DNA of 64,000 nt. Source: Gryllotalpicola ginsengisoli DSM 22003 (lineage in GTDB: Bacteria > Actinomycetota > Actinomycetes > Actinomycetales > Microbacteriaceae). Under the pieces are notes generated by a model. The model saw nothing but the letters and a program-made list of their open reading frames with translations. It was not told the origin of the DNA and made no database searches. The DNA is taken from the NCBI RefSeq assembly GCF_000419445.1, contig NZ_AULK01000003.1, positions 248,001 through 312,000 on the forward strand. The letters are read 5' to 3'. Of the stretch, positions 7,321-17,124 are shown piece by piece. Numbering within the stretch: the first letter of the stretch is position 1; every line of letters begins with the position of its first letter. A program made the translations under genes and the position numbers.

Positions 7321-8399
7321 TCAGCGCGCCGGAACCAGTGCCGGCACCAACGCCGTCGGCGCCCCGGTCGGCACGCGCTGCACGATCTCGCCCGGCATGC
7401 CGTCTCCGTCGAGGGCGAATGCGGTGATCTCGTCGCCGTGCTGGTTCGCGACGTACAGCCGCGACCCGAGCAGCAGATGATGGCGCGGCCACGCCGCCCC
7501 CGAGGGCACTTCGGCGAGCGGCGACGGGATGCCGCGCTCGCCGACCGCGAGCACCGCGATCACATCGGACTTCCGGATCGTCGCGTAGATCAGCCGGCCG
7601 TCGGGCGACACCGACACATGCGCCGCAGCCTCGCCCGGCTGCAGCGGAGCGCGGCGCAGGCGCGACGAGCCGGCGATGTCGTAGCGCCCATCGATCGCGG
7701 GCTCGAGCACGAACACCGACACCGCGTACTCGCAGTCCACGTAGAGCCGCCCGTTCGGCGCGAGCGCGACGTGCCGCGGCCCCGCGCCGAAGGGGAAGAC
7801 GATCTCGTAGTCGAGCTCGAGCCCTCCGGCCCCGGCGTCGTACGTCCACACCCGCGCCAGGTCGAAGCCGAGATCGGTGGTCAGCAGCTGCCCGTTCGGC
7901 AGCAGCTGCGCGAAATGCGCACGGCTGCGGCGCGGGGCGTAGTCGGGCCGCGGCGCCGTGAGCTCGGTCTCGGGCACGCCGGCGTACGGGTCGCTCGCGG
8001 CTGCGGCATCCGATCGACCCGTGATCTCGCCCGTCTCGGGGTCGAGCGCGTAGAGGATCACCTGGCCTGAGCCCCAGCAGGCCACCACGGCGAAGCGGCC
8101 GCCGTCGTCGACGGCGACGTGACAGGCCGCGGCCCCGGCGGCGAACACCCGGCCGAGCGGCGCGAGGGCGCCGTCGTCCGCGATGCGGAAGGCGCGGAAG
8201 GTGCCGTCCTTCTCGCCGACCGCGTACAGCACGGGCAGAGACGGATGCTGCGCCACGAAGCTCGGGCTGCGCATCGGCGCCGCGAGCTTCGGCGTGCCGA
8301 GGGTGCCGTCGGGCGCGACCTCGACCGAGGCGATGCCGCGCGCGGTGCCGGCCATGTCGGAGGTGTAGCCGCCGATCCAGATGCGGGTCACCCCACCCA

Positions 8400-8400
<1 letters not shown>
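7321..8400 (-). CDS. Lactonase family beta-propeller protein (6-phosphogluconolactonase-like)
   Basis: A 359-residue seven-bladed beta-propeller of the Pgl/lactonase family. Signs are the N-terminal IWIGGYTSD, the blade motif YAVGEKDGTFRAFRI, the central VACWGSGQVILYALDPETG, and C-terminal blades with VSPDGRLIYATIRKSD and YVANQHGDEITAF. It may hydrolyse a sugar lactone in the cytosol, but many members are untested. Its ATG shares one base with the purA stop (TGATG at 8398-8402 read on the minus strand), so it is translationally coupled to purA. Confidence 0.82.
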
Positions 8401-9686
<1,286 letters not shown>

Positions 9687-9708
9687 GTGGTCCTCCTCAC
9701 AGCTGGGT

Positions 9709-9741
9709 GGTGGACCGCGATCGCGCGTCCACCCCATCCTA
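9709..9741 (-). promoter_or_regulatory. Probable purA promoter and leader hairpin
   Basis: On the minus strand a TAGGAT box (9736-9741) is followed at once by a perfect stem GGTGGAC / GTCCACC (9727-9733 with 9709-9715). The 11-nt loop contains the palindrome CGCGATCGCG. The purA Shine-Dalgarno starts about 10 nt after the stem. This could be a stabilising or regulatory leader; no known purine riboswitch core is visible. Confidence 0.35.
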
Positions 9742-9786
9742 TCGAACCGTCGTGTCGGCTCTCGGGAGTCGCTGGGCGCGGTGCCG

Positions 9787-9814
9787 CTACTCCGAGATGC
9801 CTACTCCGAAATGC
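9787..9814. repeat. 14-bp tandem duplication across the purL stop codon
   Basis: CTACTCCGAGATGC (9787-9800) is followed directly by CTACTCCGAAATGC (9801-9814), one mismatch. The purL TAG stop is the first three bases (read in reverse) of the second copy, so the extra copy lies beyond the stop and leaves the protein unchanged. Confidence 0.7.
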
Positions 9815-12218
9815 CCTGCGCGGCGCGACCCGGGCGCGCACCCTCGGGCGCCGCGTAGTACGCGCCCTCGGTGTACCCGACGACCGGGCCGAAGTGCTCG
9901 GCGAGGGTCGCGCGGTGCGCGGCCCGCAGCTCCTCCACCCCGACGGTGAACAGGCCCTGCACCTCGAGCACGGGCACCTCTCCGGAGACCGCGTCGGTCA
10001 CGCCGATGCGGGCGACCGGGTATCCCCGCCCCTCGCACAGGCCCCGAAATTGCACGTCGTCCTCGCGCGCGACCGAGACGAGCACGCGGCCGGTCGACTC
10101 GCTGAACAGGGCGGTCGCCGCGTCGATGCCGTCGCGCTCGAGCAGCTCGTCGAGGAACACTCGGGCGCCGACGCCGAAGCGCAGCACCGACTCGGCCAGC
10201 GCCTGCGCGAGGCCGCCGTCGGAGAGGTCGTGCGCCGAGGTGATCAGCCCCTCGAGCGCCGCCGCGTGCAGCAGCCCGGCCAGCCGCTTCTCGCCCTCGA
10301 GCGAGACGGCCGGCGGGCGGCCGCCGAGGTGGCCGTGCACGGTGCCGGCCCACGCCGAGCCGTCGAGCTCGAGCGCGGTGGTGCCGAGCAGGTAGACGTT
10401 CTCCCCCGGGTCCTGCCACCCAGAGGGGATGCGCCGGGCGACGTCGTCGATGATGCCGAGCACACCGACGACCGGAGTCGGGAAGATCGGGGTGGACCCG
10501 GTCTGGTTGTAGAAGGAGACGTTGCCCCCGGTGACGGGGATCTCCAGCTCGAGGCATCCGTCTGACAGGCCCTCGACGGCCTGGGCGAACTGCCACATCA
10601 CCTCGGGATTCTCCGGCGAGCCGAAGTTGAGGCAGTCGGTGACCGCGACCGGCACGGCGCCCGAGACGGCGACGTTGCGGTAGGCCTCGGCGAGCGCCAG
10701 CTTCGCGCCCTGCTCGGGGTCGAGCTGGCAGTAGCGGCCGTTCGCGTCGGTGGCGATCGCGAAGCCGAGGCCGGAGCGCTCGTCCACGCGGATCATGCCG
10801 GCGTCGTCGGGGAACGCGAGCGCCGTGTTGCCGCCCACGTAGTAGTCGTACTGGTTCGTCACCCAGCTCTTGTCGGCGAGGTTGGGCGAGCCCACCAGCG
10901 CCAGGAACTGCTCGCGCAGCTGCGCCTTTCCTTCGTCGACGGATGCGTCGGGCCGGGGCAGTTCGGAGGCGGAATCCGCCTGCAGCGCATCGAGCCAGCC
11001 AGGTCGGGCCACGGGGCGGTCGTACACGGGCGAGTCGACGGCGACGGTGCGCGGGTCGACGTTGACGATCTCCTCGCCGTGCCACTGGATGACCAGGCGC
11101 CCGGTGTCGGTGACCTCGCCGAGCACGCTGAACTCGACGTCCCACTTGCCGAGCACGGCCCGGAACTCGTCGAGCTTGTCGGGGCGCACGACGGCCATCA
11201 TCCGCTCCTGCGACTCGCTCATCAGGATCTCTTCGGCGGTCAGGGAGGGGTCGCGCAGCAGCACCGAGTCGAGCTCGATGAACATGCCGCCGTCGCCGTT
11301 GCTGGCCAGCTCGCTCGTGGCGCACGAGATGCCGGCCGCGCCGAGGTCCTGGATGCCGTCGACCAGCTTCTTCTCGAACAGCTCGAGGCAGCACTCGATG
11401 AGCACCTTCTCGGCGAACGGGTCGCCCACCTGCACGGCGGGGCGCTTGGTGGGGCCGGTGGCTGAGAAGGTGTCGGAGGCGAGGATCGAGGCGCCGCCGA
11501 TGCCGTCGCCGCCGGTGCGGGCGCCGAACAGGACCACCTTGTTGCCGACGCCCTCGGCGTTGGCGAGGTGAAGGTCTTCGTGGCGCAGCACGCCGACGCT
11601 CAGCGCGTTGACGAGCGGGTTGCCCTGGTACACCGGGTCGAAGTACGTCTCGCCGCCGATGTTCGGCAGCCCGAGGCAGTTGCCGTAGAAGGAGATGCCG
11701 GAGACGACGCCGTGCACGACGCGGGCGGTGTCGGGGTCGTCGATCTTGCCGAAACGCAGCTGGTCCATGACGGCGACCGGGCGCGCGCCCATGGAGATAA
11801 TGTCGCGCACGATGCCGCCGACGCCGGTCGCGGCGCCCTGGAACGGCTCGATATACGACGGATGGTTGTGGCTCTCGACCTTGAAGGTGACGGCCCAGCC
11901 CTCGCCGATGTCGACGACGCCCGCGTTCTGGCCCATGCCGACCATCAGCTTCTCGCGCATCTTGTCGGTGACCTTCTGCCCGAAGATGCGCAGGTACTTC
12001 TTGCTCGACTTGTAGGAGCAGTGCTCCGACCACATCACCGAGTACATGGCGAGCTCGGCGCTGGTCGGGCGGCGGCCGAGGATCTGCTTGATCTGCGCGT
12101 ACTCGTCGGCCTTGAGGCCGAGCGCCTCGAACGGCTGCTCCTTCTCGGGAGTCGCGGCGGCCTGGGCGGTGGTGTCGAGAGCCGCGGTGGGAACGGCGAT
12201 CTCGCTGGCGTCGGTCAC
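9801..12218 (-). CDS. purL: Phosphoribosylformylglycinamidine synthase, PurL subunit
   Basis: An 805-residue small-type PurL, the synthetase subunit that with PurQ and PurS converts FGAR to FGAM using ATP and glutamine-derived ammonia. Visible signs are [15 protein letters not shown] (substrate-binding region), [48 protein letters not shown] and the C-terminal [13 protein letters not shown]. It lacks the PurQ and PurS domains fused in the enterobacterial enzyme, in line with separate purQ and purS 4 kb away. The GTG start lies 7 nt after TAGAAT, a leaderless arrangement. Confidence 0.97.
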   Translation of the reverse strand: MTDASEIAVPTAALDTTAQAAATPEKEQPFEALGLKADEYAQIKQILGRRPTSAELAMYSVMWSEHCSYKSSKKYLRIFGQKVTDKMREKLMVGMGQNAGVVDIGEGWAVTFKVESHNHPSYIEPFQGAATGVGGIVRDIISMGARPVAVMDQLRFGKIDDPDTARVVHGVVSGISFYGNCLGLPNIGGETYFDPVYQGNPLVNALSVGVLRHEDLHLANAEGVGNKVVLFGARTGGDGIGGASILASDTFSATGPTKRPAVQVGDPFAEKVLIECCLELFEKKLVDGIQDLGAAGISCATSELASNGDGGMFIELDSVLLRDPSLTAEEILMSESQERMMAVVRPDKLDEFRAVLGKWDVEFSVLGEVTDTGRLVIQWHGEEIVNVDPRTVAVDSPVYDRPVARPGWLDALQADSASELPRPDASVDEGKAQLREQFLALVGSPNLADKSWVTNQYDYYVGGNTALAFPDDAGMIRVDERSGLGFAIATDANGRYCQLDPEQGAKLALAEAYRNVAVSGAVPVAVTDCLNFGSPENPEVMWQFAQAVEGLSDGCLELEIPVTGGNVSFYNQTGSTPIFPTPVVGVLGIIDDVARRIPSGWQDPGENVYLLGTTALELDGSAWAGTVHGHLGGRPPAVSLEGEKRLAGLLHAAALEGLITSAHDLSDGGLAQALAESVLRFGVGARVFLDELLERDGIDAATALFSESTGRVLVSVAREDDVQFRGLCEGRGYPVARIGVTDAVSGEVPVLEVQGLFTVGVEELRAAHRATLAEHFGPVVGYTEGAYYAAPEGARPGRAAQGISE

Positions 12219-12358
12219 GGCAGCGATTCTACCGGGGACACCGCCGCCTCTTGCCTCGGCCCCGTGGCCGGCTGCTCACGCCCCTCGATGGGGTGCTCGA
12301 CGCGGGTTGCGCCGTCCGGCTAGGTTGAGGGCACTTCATGCAGGAGCGAGGGAGCATC

Positions 12359-12628
12359 GTGAATTCGTGGTTCTTCTCCCTTGGCGCGATCTTCGCGATC
12401 GTGCTCTATCTGCTGCTCTTCGCCTTCATCGCCTGGGGCCTCTATGCCGTCATCAGAGGCGCGGTGCGCACGGCGCTCGACGACCACTACCGCAAGGTGC
12501 AGTGGTACGAGGAGACGGGCCTGTGGTACAGCGGCCGTCCGCCGAAGGGCCTCCCAGGCGCGACCCAGCTGAACCGCGACGAGCGGAAGAACCTGCCCAA
12601 GACGGCCAAACCCGAAAAGGGCGCGTAG
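12359..12628 (+). CDS. Small single-span membrane protein, function unknown
   Basis: An 89-residue protein, VNSWFFSLGAIFAIVLYLLL at the start, with one or two close membrane passes over residues 5-40. A cytoplasmic tail follows with WYEETGLWYSGRPPKG and a Lys-rich end. I chose the GTG at 12359 because GGAGCGAGGGAG precedes it; an in-frame ATG at 12338 is the alternative (96 residues). TAGGTT at about 12321 is a plausible -10 box. It diverges from purL. No domain is recognised. Confidence 0.6.
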   Translation: MNSWFFSLGAIFAIVLYLLLFAFIAWGLYAVIRGAVRTALDDHYRKVQWYEETGLWYSGRPPKGLPGATQLNRDERKNLPKTAKPEKGA

Positions 12629-13106
12629 CGCGAGCGGACGCTGGCGCGCGTCGCCGACGTGCCCCGATCCGAGCGCAGGGGCGCTGCGGGTTGCTCCGCT
12701 CCGACGCGAGAATCCCAAGACGCAGGATGCGGAGGACGTTTTCGGTAGAAGTTCCTCCATAGCGTGAGTCTTGGGCGATTCGGTGCGGGAGGCGTTTCGC
12801 GAGCGGCACCGTTCGTCGCGAAGGGCACTCCGAAACCGCGCGGACGGGGTGCCGCCGGGCGCGAAGCGTGCCCTTCGCGAAACGGTCGCGTCGGGCGGCC
12901 CTTCGAGACGCGGCCCGGTGGGCCGCTCGTCAGGGACCGCCCTTCGAGACGCGGCCTGCGGTCGCTCCTCAGGGACCGCCCTTCGAGACGCGGCCCGGTG
13001 GGCCGCTCCGCAGGGACCGCCCTTCGAGACGCGGCCCGGTGGGCCGCTCCTCAGGGGCCGGCCCTTCGAGACGCGGCCTGCGGCCGCTCCTCAGGGACCC
13101 CGACCG
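12629..13106. other. Long intergenic region filled with repeats
   Basis: No credible gene. The left part (12770-12900) has an imperfect inverted pair around GTTTCGCGA (about 12797) and TTCGCGAAAC (about 12874). The right part is a head-to-tail array of REP-like units. Long open frames here run antisense to the neighbouring gene or through repeats, with no start signal or composition typical of protein. Confidence 0.6.
12899..13099. repeat. Array of five REP-like units (family 1)
   Basis: Five direct units of 38-41 bp start near 12899, 12940, 12978, 13019 and 13060. Each reads CCCTTCGAGACGCGGCC, a short centre (CGGTG or TGCG), then GGCCGCTCCTCAGGGACC with small variations. Each unit is itself palindromic (GCGGCC...GGCCGC). 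The array lies beyond the stop of the AlbA_2 gene and could stop transcription. It is not a CRISPR, because there are no unique spacers. Confidence 0.85.
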
Positions 13107-14879
13107 CTACCCCAGCCGGTACGCCCGGTTCTTCGACTGCGGGGGCGCCGTCGGGATGAGCGCGCGCTGGTCGACGAGCACGCGCAGCCGCTGGCGCACC
13201 ACGTTCACGGTCGAGCCGGCCCGTTCCGCGATGTCCTGCACGGCGAGCTCCCCGGCCTCGCGCACGGCGGCGATGATCCGCTCGTCGAGCGCACCCCGCA
13301 CCGCGGGCTCCCGCGGCGGCGAGGAGAACACCCCCGGCGCGAGCTCGCGGATCTCCTCGTGCTGCAGGCGCGGCCCCCTTCGGTAGGCCTCGCCGGGCCG
13401 CGGCGGATACCTGAGCCATCCGTCGTCGACGAGCGAGCGCAGCACGTCCTGCGCGTCATGCGAGTCGATGCCGAGCAGCGCGCGCAGCAGCTGATCCTCG
13501 ACGTCGAGGTCGCGGTGCACGAGCGCGAGCGCGCGCTGCTGGTCGGGCTCGAGCCCGTCGGCGCCGATCTCGGCGAGCCATTCGCTGACGTCGGGCGAGA
13601 GCAGCCCGTGCCGCTCCAGCACGACCGTCATGGCGGTGAGCGTCGCGTCGAAGCGCGGCGCGGCGAGCCCGGCGCGGCCGAGCGACCCGGTCATGCGGGG
13701 GATGCCGCTGCCGGCGTTCTCCGACACGGTGTCGGAGCCGTGCGGCATCGGCACATCCGTCAGCAGCGCCGCGAGCCGGGCGTTGCGCGAGCGCGAGTTG
13801 CCGTCGAACAGCTCGGTCACGCGCCGGCCGCCCCAGATGCCGCCCGGATTGTGGATCTCGAGCCGGTCGGGGTACAGCTCGACGCGCACCTGGTCGCCCT
13901 GCGCGAGCGGGCTGTAGTCGCGGTGCGTCAGCGCGTTCACGACCGCTTCGCGGATCGCGTCGACGGGGATCTCCGGCTCGTCGTACGCGCCCGCCCCGCG
14001 CGAGATGCGCCGGTGCTGCAGATTGCCGAGCACGGCCCGCACGGTGTCGTCGACGATGACGGGGATCGGCCCCTCGAGGGTGCGCCGGTCGAGCATCCGC
14101 ACGTCGCCCGCGACCGCGTCCTTCGTGAGCCCCGGGTACGACGCGAAGGTGACCATGAGCTGCGGGAAGAACTGCTGCGGGTACCGGCCGAGCGCGAGCA
14201 GGCCGGCGAGCGTCGGCGTGCGCCGGTCGGAGCTGAGCACCTTGAGCCGGGCGAGCACATCGGCCTGCGAGCTCAGCCCGTCGACCGAGCGCGGGCGCAC
14301 CCGGCGCAGCCGGTCCACGAAGCGCTCGACGAGGGCCGGGTCGAGGTCGTCGACGGATGCCTCGGGCACCGGCTCCACGTCGGTCGTCGGCTGCGTCGCA
14401 TCCGTTCTCAGCAGGAAGACGCCGTACCGCCCCATCACGCGGTCGCCGTCGGCCACCCGCTGGTAGCTGCCGTTCTCGATGCCCTGCGTGGTGACGTAGC
14501 AGGGGCGCGCGTCGGCGGGCAGCTCTTCGACGTCGACGACGACCACGGGCGCGCCGTCGACCTCGGCGATGTCGATCACGCCGCTCGGGGTTGGGGTGAG
14601 CGGGCCGGGGATGTCGCGCGCCGAGCGCGGCCGGAACGCCTCGGCGACCGCGTCGCGCACCCGCGGGGCATCGAAGCCGGGCGCCGGGGCGAAGCCGTTC
14701 GTCTCGTCGAGGCCGAGGATGACGAGCCCGCCGTCGCGGTTGCTGAACGAGCTGATGGTCGGCCAGAGGCCGCGCGGCACGCCGCCGACGGCCGCCTTCA
14801 CCTCCACCTGCGTGAGGTCGGTGCCGGTGCGGCGCAGCCGCGCGACGACCTCGTCGAGCGGGCCCTGACTCGTCTCCAT
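13107..14879 (-). CDS. AlbA_2 (Schlafen-like) domain / HATPase regulator with C-terminal winged helix
   Basis: A 590-residue protein. Residues about 21-150 are an AlbA_2 domain (EVKAAVGGVPRGLWPTISSF, then NRDGGLVILGLDE), a putative nucleic-acid-binding fold. Residues about 305-420 are a GHKL-type ATPase module (EAVVNALTHRDY for the N box, RLEIHNPGG for the G1 box), often annotated RecG-like C-terminal. Residues about 535-580 look like a winged helix (AVQDIAERAGSTVNVVRQRL). The family is called ATP-binding protein or transcriptional regulator, and targets are unknown. GGGAG precedes the ATG. Directly upstream is the TCA(G/C)TGA array, which makes autoregulation an attractive inference. Confidence 0.82.
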   Translation of the reverse strand: METSQGPLDEVVARLRRTGTDLTQVEVKAAVGGVPRGLWPTISSFSNRDGGLVILGLDETNGFAPAPGFDAPRVRDAVAEAFRPRSARDIPGPLTPTPSGVIDIAEVDGAPVVVVDVEELPADARPCYVTTQGIENGSYQRVADGDRVMGRYGVFLLRTDATQPTTDVEPVPEASVDDLDPALVERFVDRLRRVRPRSVDGLSSQADVLARLKVLSSDRRTPTLAGLLALGRYPQQFFPQLMVTFASYPGLTKDAVAGDVRMLDRRTLEGPIPVIVDDTVRAVLGNLQHRRISRGAGAYDEPEIPVDAIREAVVNALTHRDYSPLAQGDQVRVELYPDRLEIHNPGGIWGGRRVTELFDGNSRSRNARLAALLTDVPMPHGSDTVSENAGSGIPRMTGSLGRAGLAAPRFDATLTAMTVVLERHGLLSPDVSEWLAEIGADGLEPDQQRALALVHRDLDVEDQLLRALLGIDSHDAQDVLRSLVDDGWLRYPPRPGEAYRRGPRLQHEEIRELAPGVFSSPPREPAVRGALDERIIAAVREAGELAVQDIAERAGSTVNVVRQRLRVLVDQRALIPTAPPQSKNRAYRLG

Positions 14880-14893
14880 CGGATGCTCCCGGT

Positions 14894-15041
14894 TCAGTGA
14901 TCCGTGACTTCTGATCCGTCACGTCGGTTCAGTGAAGTTCAGTGACGGTCAGTGAAGGTCAGTGACGTCTGGCGAGCTTCAGTGACGATCACTGATGCCC
15001 ATCACTGAAGTTCACTGACGAGCATCACTGAACTTCAGTGA
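14894..15041. promoter_or_regulatory. Array of eleven TCA(G/C)TGA heptamers between divergent genes
   Basis: Exact TCAGTGA starts at 14894, 14929, 14939, 14949, 14959, 14979 and 15035. Its complement TCACTGA starts at 14989, 15002, 15012 and 15025. A one-mismatch copy, TCCGTGA, abuts the first at 14901. Steps of 10 bp (four of them in 14929-14959 and 14979-14989, plus two later) and 13 bp place most copies on one helix face. The array fills the gap between the AlbA_2/HATPase gene (minus) and the HAD gene (plus). It looks like a multi-site operator or nucleoprotein-assembly site; an origin-like iteron role cannot be excluded. Confidence 0.8.
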
Positions 15042-15080
15042 TCGCGCGGGAGGCACGCGGCGCCCCTGCGAGAATGGACT

Positions 15081-15959
15081 GTGCCTGATCTCGGACTGCT
15101 GCTCGACGTCGACGGACCCATCGCGAGCCCCGTCACCCGCACCATCGCCATCCGCTCCATCGCCGACGACCTGGTCACCCTGGCCGCGGCGGGCGTGCCG
15201 ATCGCGTTCATCACCGGCCGCAGCGACCGGTTCATCGACGAGCAGGTGGTGCGGCCGCTGCTGCAGCGCGGGCTCGCCGAGGCGCTCGGCGCTCCGGGGG
15301 CGCGGATGTTCGGGGTGTTCGAGAAGGGCGGAGCCTGGGCGGCGATCGGGCCGACGGGCCTCGCATCCGTCACCGTCGACCGCAGCGTCGCCCCGTCGGC
15401 CGTGCTCGCCGCCGACATCCGCTCCCTCGTCGAGGAGCGCTTCCGGGACACGATGTTCTTCGACGAGACGAAGCGGGCCATGATCTCGGTCGAGCAGCGC
15501 CGCGACGTCGAGTCGTCGATCTACCTGAAGGCGCAGGCGCACTTCGACCACGCGGCCTTCGACGTGCTGGTCGACCACGGCGTCGGCGTGCACCACCGCG
15601 ACCGCGTCGCCCCCGACGTGAACGGCGAAGTGACCTTCCGCCTCGACTCCACGATCATCTCCACCGACATCGAGTCGGTGCTGCTCGACAAGGATCGCGG
15701 CGCGCAGCGCGCCCTCGAGCACTTCGCGGCGCTCGGCGAGCTGCCGCGGCGCTGGCGCTCTGTGGGCGACTCGCGCAGCGACTACAAGATGGCCGACTTC
15801 CTGCACGAGGCCGGGTTCGAGACGGCGCACGTCGACGTGCGGCCATCGGATGGCGTGCTCGAGAAGCCCTACCCCGTGGTCGCTGACCACGGCGCGCTGC
15901 ACGACGAGGCCGGGGCGCTGTTCCTGCGGCACTGGGTGCGCGAGCTCGACCTCGCCTGA
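15081..15959 (+). CDS. HAD superfamily hydrolase, sugar-phosphatase-like
   Basis: A 292-residue HAD protein: motif I LLLDVDGPIAS (Asp nucleophile residue 9), motif II IAFITGRSDR, a late Lys region KDRGAQRALEHF, and motif III/IV SVGDSRSDYKMADF. The FITGR motif and the mid-sequence cap (residues about 85-205) resemble the Cof/trehalose-6-phosphatase class IIB. The substrate is unknown. The GTG start lies just after GAGAAT. Its upstream region is the TCA(G/C)TGA array, so it may share control with the AlbA_2 gene. It converges with purQ. Confidence 0.72.
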   Translation: MPDLGLLLDVDGPIASPVTRTIAIRSIADDLVTLAAAGVPIAFITGRSDRFIDEQVVRPLLQRGLAEALGAPGARMFGVFEKGGAWAAIGPTGLASVTVDRSVAPSAVLAADIRSLVEERFRDTMFFDETKRAMISVEQRRDVESSIYLKAQAHFDHAAFDVLVDHGVGVHHRDRVAPDVNGEVTFRLDSTIISTDIESVLLDKDRGAQRALEHFAALGELPRRWRSVGDSRSDYKMADFLHEAGFETAHVDVRPSDGVLEKPYPVVADHGALHDEAGALFLRHWVRELDLA

Positions 15960-15969
15960 CCCGCCGCCG

Positions 15970-16010
15970 CCGGTCGACTCGCGCGCAGCGCGAATGGAGA
16001 CCGCGGGGCC
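15970..16010. repeat. Dispersed repeat, family 2 (intergenic copy)
   Basis: About 40 bp centred on CGACTCGCGCGCAGCGCG followed by AATGGAGACCGCGGGGCC. It contains a perfect stem TCGCGC-GCA-GCGCGA and sits between the convergent HAD and purQ stops. A near-identical copy with a compensated stem occurs inside recQ at 54626-54665. Confidence 0.7.
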
Positions 16011-16715
16011 CTAAACCGCCTGCAGCGCCTCGATCGCGGCCGTGAACAGCTTCAGCCCGTCGGTGCCGGAGCGCATGGCCACCGAGGTGTCGGGGCCGAA
16101 CCCCGGCTCGACGGCGTGCTCGGGGTGCGGCATCAGGCCGACCACGTTGCGGCCGGCGTTCGTGATGCCCGCGATGTCGTTCAGCGAGCCGTTCGGGTTG
16201 ACGTGCCGGTAGCGGAACACGACGCGGCCCTCGCCCTCGAGCTCGGCCAGCGTCTCCGCATCCGCGATGTAGCCGCCCTCGCCGTTCTTCAGCGGGATGA
16301 CGATGTCCTGCCCCTGCTCGAACTGGTGCGTCCACGCGGTGTCGGTGCACTCGACCTTGAGCACCTGGTCGCGGCGGATGAACGTGCCGTGGTCGTTGCG
16401 GATGAGCCCGCCGGGCAGCAGGTGCGCCTCGACGAGCACCTGGAAGCCGTTGCAGATGCCGAGCACGGGCATGCCGGCGTTCGCCGCCGCCACGACCTCG
16501 GTCATGATGGGCGAGATCGAGGCGATCGCGCCCGCGCGCAGGTAGTCGCCGTACGAGAAGCCGCCCGGAAGGACCAGCGCGTCGACGCCCTGCAGGTCGT
16601 GGTCGCCGTGCCAGAGCGCAACGGGCTCTGCGCCGGCGAGACGGATGGCGCGGTGGGCGTCGCGCTCGTCGAGGGAGCCCGGGAAGGTGACGACGCCGAT
16701 CTTGGTCACGCTCAC
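16011..16715 (-). CDS. purQ: Phosphoribosylformylglycinamidine synthase, glutaminase subunit PurQ
   Basis: A 234-residue class I glutamine amidotransferase. It has [18 protein letters not shown] (oxyanion region), the nucleophile elbow LGICNGFQ (Cys near residue 88) and the His/Glu pair in MPHPEHAVE. It supplies ammonia to PurL in the FGAM synthase complex. The GTG start overlaps the purS stop by 4 nt (GTGA), so purS-purQ are co-translated. The interacting purL gene lies 4 kb away on the same strand. Confidence 0.97.
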   Translation of the reverse strand: MSVTKIGVVTFPGSLDERDAHRAIRLAGAEPVALWHGDHDLQGVDALVLPGGFSYGDYLRAGAIASISPIMTEVVAAANAGMPVLGICNGFQVLVEAHLLPGGLIRNDHGTFIRRDQVLKVECTDTAWTHQFEQGQDIVIPLKNGEGGYIADAETLAELEGEGRVVFRYRHVNPNGSLNDIAGITNAGRNVVGLMPHPEHAVEPGFGPDTSVAMRSGTDGLKLFTAAIEALQAV

Positions 16716-16978
16716 ACCTCCTGCCGCGCGGCGGGCTCGAGCACCCGCACGCCGACGACGTCTTCGATGACGCCGTTGGACAGCACGTGCTCGGCGATCT
16801 CGCGCACCTCATCGAGCAGCTCCTGCGTCACGACGCCGGGCACCGTGAGTTCGAACCGCTTGCCCTGGCGCACCTGGAACTCGCCGCGGCCGGTGCGGGC
16901 CAGGGCGCCCGCGATGGCCTTGCCCTGCGGGTCGAGCAGTTCGGCCTTGGGCATGACTTCGACGACGATCGTGGGCAC
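16712..16978 (-). CDS. purS: Phosphoribosylformylglycinamidine synthase, PurS subunit
   Basis: An 88-residue PurS, the small scaffold that bridges PurL and PurQ and helps ammonia transfer. The signature is [19 protein letters not shown] followed by the family pattern [11 protein letters not shown]. The start is the GTG at 16978 because CGGAGAACCAC precedes it; the upstream ATGs only extend into the leader. A TAGAAT box (17020-17025, minus) lies about 40 bp upstream. It overlaps purQ by 4 nt. Confidence 0.95.
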   Translation of the reverse strand: MPTIVVEVMPKAELLDPQGKAIAGALARTGRGEFQVRQGKRFELTVPGVVTQELLDEVREIAEHVLSNGVIEDVVGVRVLEPAARQEV

Positions 16979-17057
16979 GTGGTTCTCCGTCCGGTGCTCG
17001 CTAGGGGGACTGCCGCCGATTCTACCGGGCGTCATCACCGGTTCATGCGGCGTTGTT

Positions 17058-17086
17058 TTGACACCAAATATTCCGCCCGGAATAAT
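17058..17086 (+). promoter_or_regulatory. Strong sigma-70-type promoter with palindromic operator for padR-efflux operon
   Basis: TTGACA (17058-17063), a 17-bp spacer and AATAAT (17081-17086) form one of the best promoters in the window. A near-perfect palindrome, TATTCCG-CC-CGGAATA (17069-17084), covers the spacer and most of the -10 box, so a bound repressor would block RNA polymerase. The obvious candidate is the PadR protein encoded 39 bp downstream. Confidence 0.7.
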
Positions 17087-17124
17087 CGACGGGGAACGGG
17101 TTGGAACGGAGGTGGCGGCTCGCG

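Noticed and set aside
9709-9741. Purine riboswitch ahead of purA
   Set aside because: Only one hairpin is present. The three-way junction and conserved loop sequences of purine or PreQ1 riboswitches are absent.
12899-13099. Possible CRISPR array
   Set aside because: Units are contiguous and palindromic with no unique spacers, and no cas gene is near. It matches the dispersed REP-like family.
12771-14900. A 709-residue plus-strand open frame
   Set aside because: It is antisense to the well-supported AlbA_2/HATPase gene and runs through the REP array. It is Arg-rich low-complexity translation typical of shadow frames in high-GC DNA.
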